NCBI GenBank assembly: GCA_902765485.1
Contig: CACWZZ010000005.1
Span: forward strand, 84,428 to 148,427
Origin: an uncultured Bacteroidales bacterium
Lineage (GTDB): Bacteria; Bacteroidota; Bacteroidia; Bacteroidales; Paludibacteraceae
Direction: 5' to 3'
Length of the DNA stretch: 64,000 nt
In this document: in pieces, positions 27,330 to 35,362 of the stretch
Numbering within the stretch: position 1 is the first letter of the stretch
How the letters are laid out: every line of letters begins with the position of its first letter
Made by a program: the position numbers and the translations under genes
The notes under the pieces: model-generated
Told to the model about the DNA's origin: nothing
Databases searched by the model: none
Seen by the model: only the letters and a program-made list of their open reading frames with translations

Positions 27330-27490
27330 ACATTTAAAGATAAAATCACAGAGGAAATCACAGAGGAAACAAAGATAAAATCACAGAGGAAACAAAGATA
27401 AAATCACAGAGGAAACAAAAACATAAACACAGATAAAATAAACAGATATAATAAAGAATAAACACAGATAAAATAAAGACAAAAAAGAAA
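27330..27490 (+). repeat. Tandem repeat in the recQ 5' leader
   Basis: Three copies of a 23-nt unit (AAATCACAGAGGAAACAAAG AT core) flanked by shorter AATCACAGAGG and ACACAGATAAAATAAA units. The whole array is A-rich, almost free of T runs, and inside the predicted 5' UTR. Confidence 0.88.
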
Positions 27491-27509
27491 ATCAAGGATA
27501 AGATTTATC

Positions 27510-29693
27510 ATGAATGTAACACATGAAGATTTAGTAAAAGCGCTGCAGACTTATTTTGGGTTTGACACGTTCAAAGGCAATCAGGAAGCAATTATCCGTA
27601 ACATTATTGACGGGAAAGACACGTTTGTGCTGATGCCGACAGGTGGCGGCAAGAGTTTGTGCTTCCAGTTACCGTCGTTGATCATGGAGGGCGTGGCGAT
27701 CGTTATATCGCCGCTGATTGCGCTGATGAAGAACCAAGTGGACGCGATGCGGAACTATTCGGAGGAAGAAGGCGTAGCGCATTTTATCAACTCGAGTTTG
27801 AGTCGCGGCGAGATCAACGCTGTGAAAGAGGATGTATTGGCAGGTCGGACGAAGCTGCTGTATCTTGCGCCGGAGAGTTTGCAGAAGACAGAGAATGTGG
27901 ACTTTCTGAAGGGCGTGAAGATCAGTTTTTATGCGGTAGATGAGGCACATTGTATCTCGGAATGGGGACACGATTTCCGTCCGGAATACAGCCAGATCCG
28001 GAGCATGGTTCAACGTATCGGCAAAGCTCCGATTATTGCGTTGACGGCGACGGCAACTCCGAAGGTGCAGAAAGATATTCAGAAGAATTTGGGCATGCCG
28101 GACGCGACGGTTTTCAAGAGCAGTTTCAACCGTCCGAACCTGTATTACGAAGTACGTCCGAAAGACGGCGATATAGACAAAGAGATCGTACGTTACATCC
28201 GCGGAATGGAAGGCAAGAGCGGTATTGTGTATTGCTTGGCGCGGAAGGAAGTGGAGGATCTGGCGCAAGTGCTGCAAGTGAACGGTATTAGTGCGCGCGC
28301 TTACCACGCCGGAATGGATGCCGCGACACGAAGCGCGAACCAAGATGCGTTCCTGATGGAAGAAGTGCAGGTGATCGTTGCTACGATCGCTTTCGGAATG
28401 GGAATCGACAAGCCGGATGTGCGGTTTGTGATCCATTACGACATTCCGAAGAGTCTGGAGGGTTATTATCAGGAGACAGGTCGTGCGGGCCGCGACGGAG
28501 GCGAAGGCCAGTGTATCTGTTTCTACAGCCCGGACGACATCGAGCGTCTGCGCCGATTCCAGAAAGACAAGACTCCGAAAGAGATCGGCATCGGCAACCA
28601 GCTGCTGTTCGAGACGCAGAGTTATGCGGAGAGCACGATATGCCGCCGGAAGCTGCTGCTGCACTATTTCGGCGAGGAGTACACGGAAGACAACTGCGGC
28701 AACTGCGATAACTGCCGGAAGACATACAAGATGGTCGATGCGAGCGAGATTCTGCAGATCGCGCTGGAGACGATTCAGCAGGTTAACGAACACCACAAAG
28801 CGGAACATATCGTAGATATTTTGCACGGCAACCAGACGGCGGAAGTGATGAGTTACCACCACGACGAGCTGGAGAACTTCGGAGCTGCGAGCGACGAGGA
28901 AGAGAGCACGCTGTTTGCTATCTTACGGCAGGCATTGCTGCGCGGAATGATCACCAAAGATGTAGATAGTTACGGCGACCTGAAGCTGACCAAAGACGGA
29001 TTGAAATTTATTCGCAGAGCGGGCAAATTCGAAGTGCCGATTGAGATCCACGACGAGGAAGACGAGATCATGGAAGGCGCGGGAGCGACATGTGCTGCTG
29101 CGGACGAAGTGCTGTTCTCGATCCTCAAAGATATCCGCCGCAAAGTGGCGAAAAAGAGCGACGTGCCGCCGTTTGTGATTTTCCAAGATCCGAGTCTGGA
29201 AGCGATGGCAACGACTTATCCGATCACGATGGAAGAGTTGCTGACCATTCCGGGTGTGGGTGTGGCGAAAGCCAAACGGTACGGAGACGAGTTCCTGCGC
29301 GTGATTAAGGAATACGTGGACGAGAACGAGATCATCCGTCCGGAGGACTTGCGGATTCGTACGGTAGCGAAGAAATCGACACGCAAGAAACAGATTATTC
29401 AGGCGATCGACCGGCGTGTGGACCTGGACGACCTGGCAGAGAGTTGCGGTATGTCGATGGAAGAAATGATGGACGAATTGGAGGCGATCGTGTTCAGCGG
29501 AACAAAGATCAACATCGATTATTTCATCAAAGAAGTGGTTGACCCGGACGAGGAAGCCGATATCTACGAGTATTTCAAGAACGCGGAAAACGACAGTATC
29601 AAGGCGGCGATGGAAGAGCTGGGCGAGGATTACTACGACGAGATGCATGTGCGGCTCGTGCGGCTGAAGTTCCACTGCGATTTGGGGAATTGA
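27510..29693 (+). CDS. recQ: ATP-dependent DNA helicase RecQ
   Basis: 727 residues. 3'-5' helicase for recombination and fork repair. TGGGKS Walker A (~44-49), DEAH box (~144-147, AVDEAHCISEWGHDFRPEY), TATATPKV, motif VI ETGRAGRDG. The RQC zinc site is C-R-R-K...CGNCDNC, followed by a winged helix and a C-terminal HRDC domain (FVIFQDPSLEAMATTYP ... IPGVGVAKAKRYG). A further ~100-residue C-terminal part, usual in Bacteroidales RecQ, ends in DLGN. Heads a long + strand series, preceded by a repeat-filled leader. Confidence 0.96.
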   Translation: MNVTHEDLVKALQTYFGFDTFKGNQEAIIRNIIDGKDTFVLMPTGGGKSLCFQLPSLIMEGVAIVISPLIALMKNQVDAMRNYSEEEGVAHFINSSLSRGEINAVKEDVLAGRTKLLYLAPESLQKTENVDFLKGVKISFYAVDEAHCISEWGHDFRPEYSQIRSMVQRIGKAPIIALTATATPKVQKDIQKNLGMPDATVFKSSFNRPNLYYEVRPKDGDIDKEIVRYIRGMEGKSGIVYCLARKEVEDLAQVLQVNGISARAYHAGMDAATRSANQDAFLMEEVQVIVATIAFGMGIDKPDVRFVIHYDIPKSLEGYYQETGRAGRDGGEGQCICFYSPDDIERLRRFQKDKTPKEIGIGNQLLFETQSYAESTICRRKLLLHYFGEEYTEDNCGNCDNCRKTYKMVDASEILQIALETIQQVNEHHKAEHIVDILHGNQTAEVMSYHHDELENFGAASDEEESTLFAILRQALLRGMITKDVDSYGDLKLTKDGLKFIRRAGKFEVPIEIHDEEDEIMEGAGATCAAADEVLFSILKDIRRKVAKKSDVPPFVIFQDPSLEAMATTYPITMEELLTIPGVGVAKAKRYGDEFLRVIKEYVDENEIIRPEDLRIRTVAKKSTRKKQIIQAIDRRVDLDDLAESCGMSMEEMMDELEAIVFSGTKINIDYFIKEVVDPDEEADIYEYFKNAENDSIKAAMEELGEDYYDEMHVRLVRLKFHCDLGN

Positions 29694-29747
29694 AAGTTGA
29701 AAGTTGAAAGTTGAAAGAAGTCGTCTAGTAGAAAGTTAAAAGTTCAA
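29693..29747 (+). repeat. AAGTTGA heptamer repeat
   Basis: Three exact GAAAGTT units, then diverged AAAGTTAAAAGTTCAAAGT words up to the rimO GTG start. Sense-strand units contain TGA in one of each three phases, and here the run is intergenic. Confidence 0.88.
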
Positions 29748-29748
29748 A

Positions 29749-31134
29749 GTGGTTAAAGGAGAGATAGATTTTATCACGCTGGGATGCTCGAAGAACCTGG
29801 TGGATGCTGAGCGTGTGATGCGGCAGTTGGAGGCGGCAGGCTGGCGGTGTGTGCATGACGCAGAGGATCCGAAAGGAGAGATTTGCGTGATCAACACCTG
29901 CGGCTTCATCGGCGACGCCAAAGAGGAGAGTATCAATATGATACTCCGGATGGGAGAGCGGAAGAAGCAAGGGAAACTGCGGAAGCTGATCGTAATGGGC
30001 TGTCTGAGCGAACGGTACCGCGCGGAACTGGAGAAAGAGTTGCCGGAAGTGGATGCGTATTACGGGAAGTTCGATTTTGAAAAGATGGTGGAAGGAGTAG
30101 GAACCCCCACCCCTACCCCCTCCCAAAAGGGAGGGGAAGCCGGATGCCATCCGGCAAAATTGAAGAATCTTTATGAGCGGAAGTTGACGACGCCGAAACA
30201 TTACGCTTATCTGAAGATCAGCGAAGGTTGCAACCGGTTCTGTTCGTATTGCGCGATACCGCTAATCACAGGCAGGCATACCAGCCGCCCGAAAGAGGAG
30301 ATATTGGACGAGGTGCGATGGCTGGTGAGCCAAGGCGTGAAAGAGCTGAACGTGATTGCACAGGATCTGAGCAGCTATGGGCTGGATTTGAAGGATGAAA
30401 ATGAAAGGACGAAGGAGGAAGGAAGAGGCAAGCATCTGTTGCCGGAGTTGATTGACGAGATAGCACAAGTGCCGGGCGTGGAATGGATTCGGCTGCATTA
30501 CGCTTATCCGACGGATTTTCCGGAAGGGCTGCTGGATGTGATGGCGAAACATGCAAATGTGTGCAAGTATCTGGACATCGCTTTGCAGCATTGTACGGAC
30601 CACATGTTGGGGTTGATGCGGCGGCATATAACACGCGCAGAACAGGATGCGCTGATTAAGAAAATACGCGAGAAAGTGCCGGGGATCTGTATTCGCACGA
30701 CGCTGTTAGTGGGTCATCCGGGTGAGACAGAGGAAGATTTTGAGGAGCTGAAGAAATGGGTGAAAGAGATGCGATTTGAGCGGATGGGTTGTTTTGCGTA
30801 CTCGGACGAGGAAGGGACTTATGCGAACAAGCATTACAAGGACGATATTCCGCAGGAGGTGAAAGATGCGCGTGCGGCAGAGCTGATGGCTATTCAGCAG
30901 GAGATCAGCGGCGAGTTGATGCAACGGTTTGTGGGGAGGACAGAGAAGGTGATTATTGACCGCGAGGAAGGCGATTATTTCATCGGGAGGACGCAATATG
31001 ACAGCCCGGAAGTGGATTGCGAAGTGCTGATTGACAAGTTGAAAGTTGAAAGTTTAAAGTTGAAAGAGGGGGAGTTTTATGAGGTGGAGATCACCAAAGC
31101 AGAAGAATTTGATTTGTACGGAAAAATATGCTAA
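29749..31134 (+). CDS. rimO: Ribosomal protein uS12 methylthiotransferase
   Basis: 461 residues; starts at GTG 29749 (VVKGEIDFITLGCSKN). Radical-SAM enzyme adding a methylthio group to Asp of ribosomal protein S12. The N-terminal MTTase domain has C13 (LGCSKN), NTCGFIGDAKEES and GCLSERY. The radical-SAM cluster is C161/C165/C168 (CNRFCSYC), and there is a TRAM domain at the end. Three repeat-derived insertions occur: residues ~117-136 (TPTPTPSQKGGEAGCHPA) from a palindromic repeat, a charged stretch DENERTKEEGRGK near 215, and KLKVESLKLK just before the TRAM end. The usual length is ~430. Confidence 0.95.
   Translation: MVKGEIDFITLGCSKNLVDAERVMRQLEAAGWRCVHDAEDPKGEICVINTCGFIGDAKEESINMILRMGERKKQGKLRKLIVMGCLSERYRAELEKELPEVDAYYGKFDFEKMVEGVGTPTPTPSQKGGEAGCHPAKLKNLYERKLTTPKHYAYLKISEGCNRFCSYCAIPLITGRHTSRPKEEILDEVRWLVSQGVKELNVIAQDLSSYGLDLKDENERTKEEGRGKHLLPELIDEIAQVPGVEWIRLHYAYPTDFPEGLLDVMAKHANVCKYLDIALQHCTDHMLGLMRRHITRAEQDALIKKIREKVPGICIRTTLLVGHPGETEEDFEELKKWVKEMRFERMGCFAYSDEEGTYANKHYKDDIPQEVKDARAAELMAIQQEISGELMQRFVGRTEKVIIDREEGDYFIGRTQYDSPEVDCEVLIDKLKVESLKLKEGEFYEVEITKAEEFDLYGKIC
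30098..30157 (+). repeat. Palindromic C/G-rich repeat in frame inside rimO
   Basis: CCCCCACCCCTACCCCCTCCC, AAAA, GGGAGGGG, followed by a second hairpin GCCGGATG/CATCCGGC. It replaces the short loop between MTTase and radical-SAM domains. Confidence 0.75.
31036..31070 (+). repeat. AAGTTGA heptamer repeat in frame inside rimO
   Basis: TTGAAAGTTGAAAGTTTAAAG: one unit carries T for G (GTTTAAA), which removes the in-frame TGA that a pure run would create. Confidence 0.75.
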
Positions 31135-31406
31135 CGAAAGAATTAATCGGAATGATCGCAGAAGATGCGGGTTTGAGCAAGAAAGATACAGAGTATCTTC
31201 TGAGCACGATGAATGCCATCATCCGTGAGAACCTGATGGCCGAAAAGGCGATTCAGTTACAGGGTTTAGGCGTCTTTGAGATCAAAGAACGTCAGGCTCG
31301 CGTAGTTGTTCACCCCCGCACGGGCGAACGAACCGAAGTGCCCAGCAAGAACCAATTGGTTTTCAGGCCGGTAGCCAACATAAAAGACGAACTTAAAAAA
31401 GTGTAA
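31128..31406 (+). CDS. HU-family DNA-binding protein
   Basis: 92 residues. Histone-like HU/IHF fold: helical start (LTKELIGMIAEDAGLSKKDTEYLLSTMNAIIRENL), IQLQGLGVFEIKERQARVVVHPRTGE arm region and FRPVANIKDELKKV end. The intercalating-Pro position is close to PRTGE. Start overlaps the rimO stop by 7 nt. Followed after 3 nt by a second HU-domain gene, so the pair may heterodimerise. Confidence 0.9.
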   Translation: MLTKELIGMIAEDAGLSKKDTEYLLSTMNAIIRENLMAEKAIQLQGLGVFEIKERQARVVVHPRTGERTEVPSKNQLVFRPVANIKDELKKV

Positions 31407-31409
31407 TCT

Positions 31410-32612
31410 ATGGCAGAGAAACTAAGTTGGAGCGAGTTACGACGCGCTTTGGCGGTACGCGCCGGCGTGAGCGAGAAGACAGCCGGAGCGTTTCTGAACG
31501 GTTTAGTGAACCAGTTGATCAATGGATTGAAGAGCGATAAGCAAGTGAAGATCAACGGTTTGGGTACGTTCAAGTTGCAAACCGTTGCGCCTCGTAAGAG
31601 TGTGAATGTGAGCACCGGAGAGGAGATCATGATCGAGGGCTACAACAAGATTGTTTTTTCGCCGGAGGCAGGTCTGAAGGAGTTGGTTGAAAGTCGTCAG
31701 CCATCGGATGTCAGCCTTCAGCCGTTAGTCTTTAGCGACCAGCCGAATGAGGGTGATTTTCCGATTGATCCGATAAAGAAATTAGGCGAGCAAGCGGACG
31801 AGATCGTGGGTCTGCTGGCAGAGATAGACAGCATCGAAGAGCCGAAGGAGGAACCGAAAGAGGTTGTAGAGGAGCCGAAGGAGGTTGAGACGCCGGAAGA
31901 GGAACCGAAGGTGGTTGTACCTGAGGAAGAACCGAAAGTGGTAATACCGGAAGTGCCGGAAATACCAAAAGAACCGAAAGTGGTAATACCGGAGGAAGAG
32001 CCGGAGATTATTGTGCAGAGACCGAAGAAGCCTGAGAAAAAGAAATATCATTTCTTCCGGGATGTGCTGATCAGCGTGCTTATTCTGTTGTTGCTGCTGG
32101 CAGGCGGGTATTTCTTCCTTCGCAACCAGTTGAGCGGTATTCTGGAGTCGCTGTTGAAGCCGGAACAGGAACAGACAGAGCAAGTGGAGAGTCCCCAAAT
32201 AGAAAACCCCACCCCGACCTTAGCAGAAGGGGAGGGAGAAGAGGAGAGCCCTTCGCAGCTGGATTTGATTCCTGAAGGCGACATTCCGCAAGCACAGATT
32301 CTGGATGAGTTTAATGCCATTTCGGCAGGAGAAGAGTTGGAGGAGCCTTACTCCGACTTGATCACGACGGAGCCGATGCACGAAGGCAGCCGTTTGACAT
32401 GGATGGCAAAACGGTTCTACGGCGACAAGCGTTTTTGGCCGTACCTGTATGACGCCAACCGAGACAGGATAAGTAACCCGAGCAATATCGAAGTAGGTAC
32501 GCCGATCCGTGTGCCGCGGTTGACGCAAGCACAGTTGGACACGACCAACCGTGCATCGATGGAGGCATTGGACAAGTTGCGGATTGAGGCAGAAGCAGCG
32601 TGCAAAAAGTGA
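31410..32612 (+). CDS. HU domain - transmembrane - LysM fusion protein
   Basis: 400 residues. HU-like domain (1-90, INGLGTFKLQTVAPRKSVNVSTGEEIMIEGYNKIVF), a repeat-derived insert (RQPSDVSLQPLVFSDQP, ~95-112), an acidic P/E/V repeat linker (~140-205), one membrane helix (~217-236) and a C-terminal LysM-like domain (~315-375, HEGSRLTWMAKRFYGDKRFWPYLYDANRD ... GTPIRVPRL). The plan implies DNA binding in the cytoplasm and peptidoglycan contact outside. A second C/G-rich repeat encodes PTPTLAEGEGEEE near residue 270. Overlaps uvrA by 13 nt. Confidence 0.88.
   Translation: MAEKLSWSELRRALAVRAGVSEKTAGAFLNGLVNQLINGLKSDKQVKINGLGTFKLQTVAPRKSVNVSTGEEIMIEGYNKIVFSPEAGLKELVESRQPSDVSLQPLVFSDQPNEGDFPIDPIKKLGEQADEIVGLLAEIDSIEEPKEEPKEVVEEPKEVETPEEEPKVVVPEEEPKVVIPEVPEIPKEPKVVIPEEEPEIIVQRPKKPEKKKYHFFRDVLISVLILLLLLAGGYFFLRNQLSGILESLLKPEQEQTEQVESPQIENPTPTLAEGEGEEESPSQLDLIPEGDIPQAQILDEFNAISAGEELEEPYSDLITTEPMHEGSRLTWMAKRFYGDKRFWPYLYDANRDRISNPSNIEVGTPIRVPRLTQAQLDTTNRASMEALDKLRIEAEAACKK
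31690..31743 (+). repeat. (CAGCCRT)n repeat in the HU-LysM gene
   Basis: CGTCAGCCATCGGATGTCAGCC-type words over ~54 nt in frame, placed just after the HU domain. Confidence 0.8.
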
Positions 32613-35362
32613 GAGAAGATTTTATTCGCATAGAAGGAGCCGACACCCATAATCTGAAGCACGTGACGGTAGATATACCGCGCAATAAGCTGGTTGTGGT
32701 GACAGGTGTGAGCGGCAGCGGCAAGAGTTCGCTGGCGTTCGATACGTTGTATGCGGAAGGGCAACGGCGGTACGTGGAGAGTCTGAGCGCTTATGCCCGT
32801 CAGTTCATGGGACGAATGCAGAAACCGGAGGTGGAGAAGATAGAAGGTATTCCTCCGGCGATCGCTATTCAGCAGAAAGTGACAAGCCGCAATCCCCGTT
32901 CGACGGTTGGAACCGTGACGGAGATATATGATTATTTGAAATTGTTGTACGCGCGCGTGGGCAAGACGTACTCGCCCGTGAGCGGAGAAGAGGTGCGCAA
33001 GAACACGATCCGCGACGTGGTACAATACATGGAGGAGCAGAAAGAGGGCACACGGCTATACCTGCTGAGTCCGATCGTGCTGCCAGAGGGTCGCAGTCTG
33101 CAGGAGCAGTTGGCACTATGGCAGAGCCAGGGGTTCAGCCGAATGATGATAGACGGCGATGCCGTTCGTCTGGACGAGCACACGTGGAAAAAAACGGAAG
33201 GGCATGAGGCTTTTCTGCTGGTTGACCGTATCGTGGTGGACCATGAGCCGGCGACAAGTAACCGTTTTGCGGACAGCGTGCAGACCGCTTTCTTCGAAGG
33301 TCAGGGCGAATGCCAAGTGGAAGTACTAACGGACCAAGGACGCAGGACGAAAGTGTTCTCGGAGCGGTTTGAGGCGGATGGGATTCAGTTCATCGAACCC
33401 AGCGAGCACTTGTTCGATTTCAACAACCCTGTGGGCGCTTGCCCCGAGTGCAAGGGCGTCGGAATGGTGATGGGTATTGATGCAGACTTGGTGGTGCCCG
33501 ACAAATCGAAGTCGATCTACGAGCAGGCTATCGCTTGCTGGCAGAGCGAGCAGATGAAACCATGGCTGGATGCGCTGATTTACAACGCGGCGAAATTCGA
33601 TTTCCCCATTCACACGCCTTTCTATGCATTGAGTCCGGAGCAGAAACAGCTGCTATGGAGCGGCAACGAGTATTTCCGCGGGTTGCATGAGTTCTTCAAG
33701 GAACTGGAGGAAAAGCAATACAACCGCATCCAATACAAGGTGATGTTAGCCCGGTACAAGGGTAAGACCACATGTCCCGTTTGCAAGGGTTTTCATCTGC
33801 GCCAAGAAGCAGAGTACGTGCAGGTGAACGGCAAGAGTATTCAGCAACTTTGCGCGATGCCGATTTCGGAACTGGACGAATGGTTTGCCCATATAGAGTT
33901 GAATGAGACCGAGCAAAAGACCGCAGAGATGCTGCTGGTGGAGATCAAGAGCCGGTTGCAGTTTATGAAAGATGTGGGGCTCAGTTACCTGACGCTGAAC
34001 CGGCAGAGCAACACCCTCTCCGGCGGCGAGAGCCAGCGCATCAACCTGGCTAAGTCATTAGGAAGCAGTCTGGTGGGTTCGCTGTACGTGCTGGATGAGC
34101 CGTCGATCGGTTTGCACCCGCGCGACACGGAGCGGTTGATCCATGTGCTGAAGGAATTGCGCGACCTGGGTAACACGATCGTGGTGGTGGAGCACGACGA
34201 AGATATCATTGCGGCAGCGGATCATATCATCGAGATCGGTCCCGCGGCAGGCAGACACGGCGGCGAAGTGGTCTATGAAGGCAAGCCGCGGCCGGAGCTG
34301 TTCCACTATGAGATCCCTGCGCAGAGACGGCATTGGAACAATTATATCGAGATTGAAGGGGCGTGCGAGAACAACCTGAAGAACCTGACGGTGCGTTTTC
34401 CGCTGCATGTGATGACGGTTGTGACGGGCGTGAGCGGTAGCGGTAAGTCGAGCCTAGTGAGCAAAGTGCTCTACCCTGCCCTGAAGAAACATTACGGTGG
34501 TGTTTTCGCGGAGCATACCGGCGATTTCGGACACCTACGAGGCAGTCTGCAGTTGATGCAAGATATTGAGCTTGTCGATCAGAATCCGTTGAGTCGTTCG
34601 AGCCGCAGCAACCCGGTGACGTACCTGAAAGCGTACGACGAAATCCGGCGACTTTTTGCAGAGCAACCGCTGTCCAAACAGCTGGGTCTCACACCGGCTC
34701 ATTTCTCGTTTAACACACCCGGAGGACGTTGCGAAACCTGCCAAGGCGAAGGAACGATCACGATCGAGATGCAGTTCATGGCGGACCTCGTACTGGAATG
34801 CGAACAATGCCACGGCAAACGGTTCAAACAAGATATTCTGGACGTCCATTACCGCGGCAAATCGATCTACGACATTCTGTGTATGACGGTTAACCAGGCG
34901 GTGGAGTTCTTCAGCGAAGACCCCGATTGCGCAAAGATCGTAAAGCGGCTGAAGCCGTTGCAGGACGTGGGAATCGGGTATGTGCAGTTGGGACAAAGCA
35001 GCAGCACGCTGTCCGGCGGCGAGAGCCAGCGAGTGAAATTAGCTTCCTTCCTCGCGCAAGAAGAGAACCAACCGACGATTTTTGTGTTCGACGAGCCTAC
35101 AACCGGACTGCATCACCGCGATATAGAAGTGCTCCTAAAGGCACTTAACCGATTGATTAGCAAGGGACATACCGTCATTATTATTGAGCACAATCCGGCT
35201 GTGATCTTGGCGGCAGATCATGTGATTGACTTGGGTCCCGAAGGTGGCAAAGAGGGCGGACAGATCGTTTGCGAAGGAACGCCGGAGACGGTCGCTGCAT
35301 GCAAAGAGAGTTACACGGGCAAGTATATCGCCCAAATCATACAAAACACGAAACAACTATGA
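32600..35362 (+). CDS. uvrA: Excinuclease ABC subunit UvrA
   Basis: 920 residues from GTG 32600. DNA-damage recognition ATPase of nucleotide excision repair. First ABC half GVSGSGKSS (36-44) with CPECKGVG and CPVCKGFH zinc-type pairs and NTLSGGESQRINLA. Second half GVSGSGKSS (~610-618), CETCQGEG...CEQCHGKRF zinc finger and STLSGGESQRVKLA. Both signature motifs and Walker B DEPS/DEPT are intact. Bacteroidota often carry two UvrA paralogs and I cannot tell which this is. Overlaps the genes on both sides. Confidence 0.92.
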   Translation: MQKVREDFIRIEGADTHNLKHVTVDIPRNKLVVVTGVSGSGKSSLAFDTLYAEGQRRYVESLSAYARQFMGRMQKPEVEKIEGIPPAIAIQQKVTSRNPRSTVGTVTEIYDYLKLLYARVGKTYSPVSGEEVRKNTIRDVVQYMEEQKEGTRLYLLSPIVLPEGRSLQEQLALWQSQGFSRMMIDGDAVRLDEHTWKKTEGHEAFLLVDRIVVDHEPATSNRFADSVQTAFFEGQGECQVEVLTDQGRRTKVFSERFEADGIQFIEPSEHLFDFNNPVGACPECKGVGMVMGIDADLVVPDKSKSIYEQAIACWQSEQMKPWLDALIYNAAKFDFPIHTPFYALSPEQKQLLWSGNEYFRGLHEFFKELEEKQYNRIQYKVMLARYKGKTTCPVCKGFHLRQEAEYVQVNGKSIQQLCAMPISELDEWFAHIELNETEQKTAEMLLVEIKSRLQFMKDVGLSYLTLNRQSNTLSGGESQRINLAKSLGSSLVGSLYVLDEPSIGLHPRDTERLIHVLKELRDLGNTIVVVEHDEDIIAAADHIIEIGPAAGRHGGEVVYEGKPRPELFHYEIPAQRRHWNNYIEIEGACENNLKNLTVRFPLHVMTVVTGVSGSGKSSLVSKVLYPALKKHYGGVFAEHTGDFGHLRGSLQLMQDIELVDQNPLSRSSRSNPVTYLKAYDEIRRLFAEQPLSKQLGLTPAHFSFNTPGGRCETCQGEGTITIEMQFMADLVLECEQCHGKRFKQDILDVHYRGKSIYDILCMTVNQAVEFFSEDPDCAKIVKRLKPLQDVGIGYVQLGQSSSTLSGGESQRVKLASFLAQEENQPTIFVFDEPTTGLHHRDIEVLLKALNRLISKGHTVIIIEHNPAVILAADHVIDLGPEGGKEGGQIVCEGTPETVAACKESYTGKYIAQIIQNTKQL

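Noticed and set aside
27115-27490. CRISPR array
   Set aside because: Units are contiguous tandem repeats without unique spacers and no cas genes are nearby.
32600-35362. ABC transporter ATPase
   Set aside because: Zinc-finger pairs and the UvrA-type double ABC layout identify it as excinuclease UvrA.
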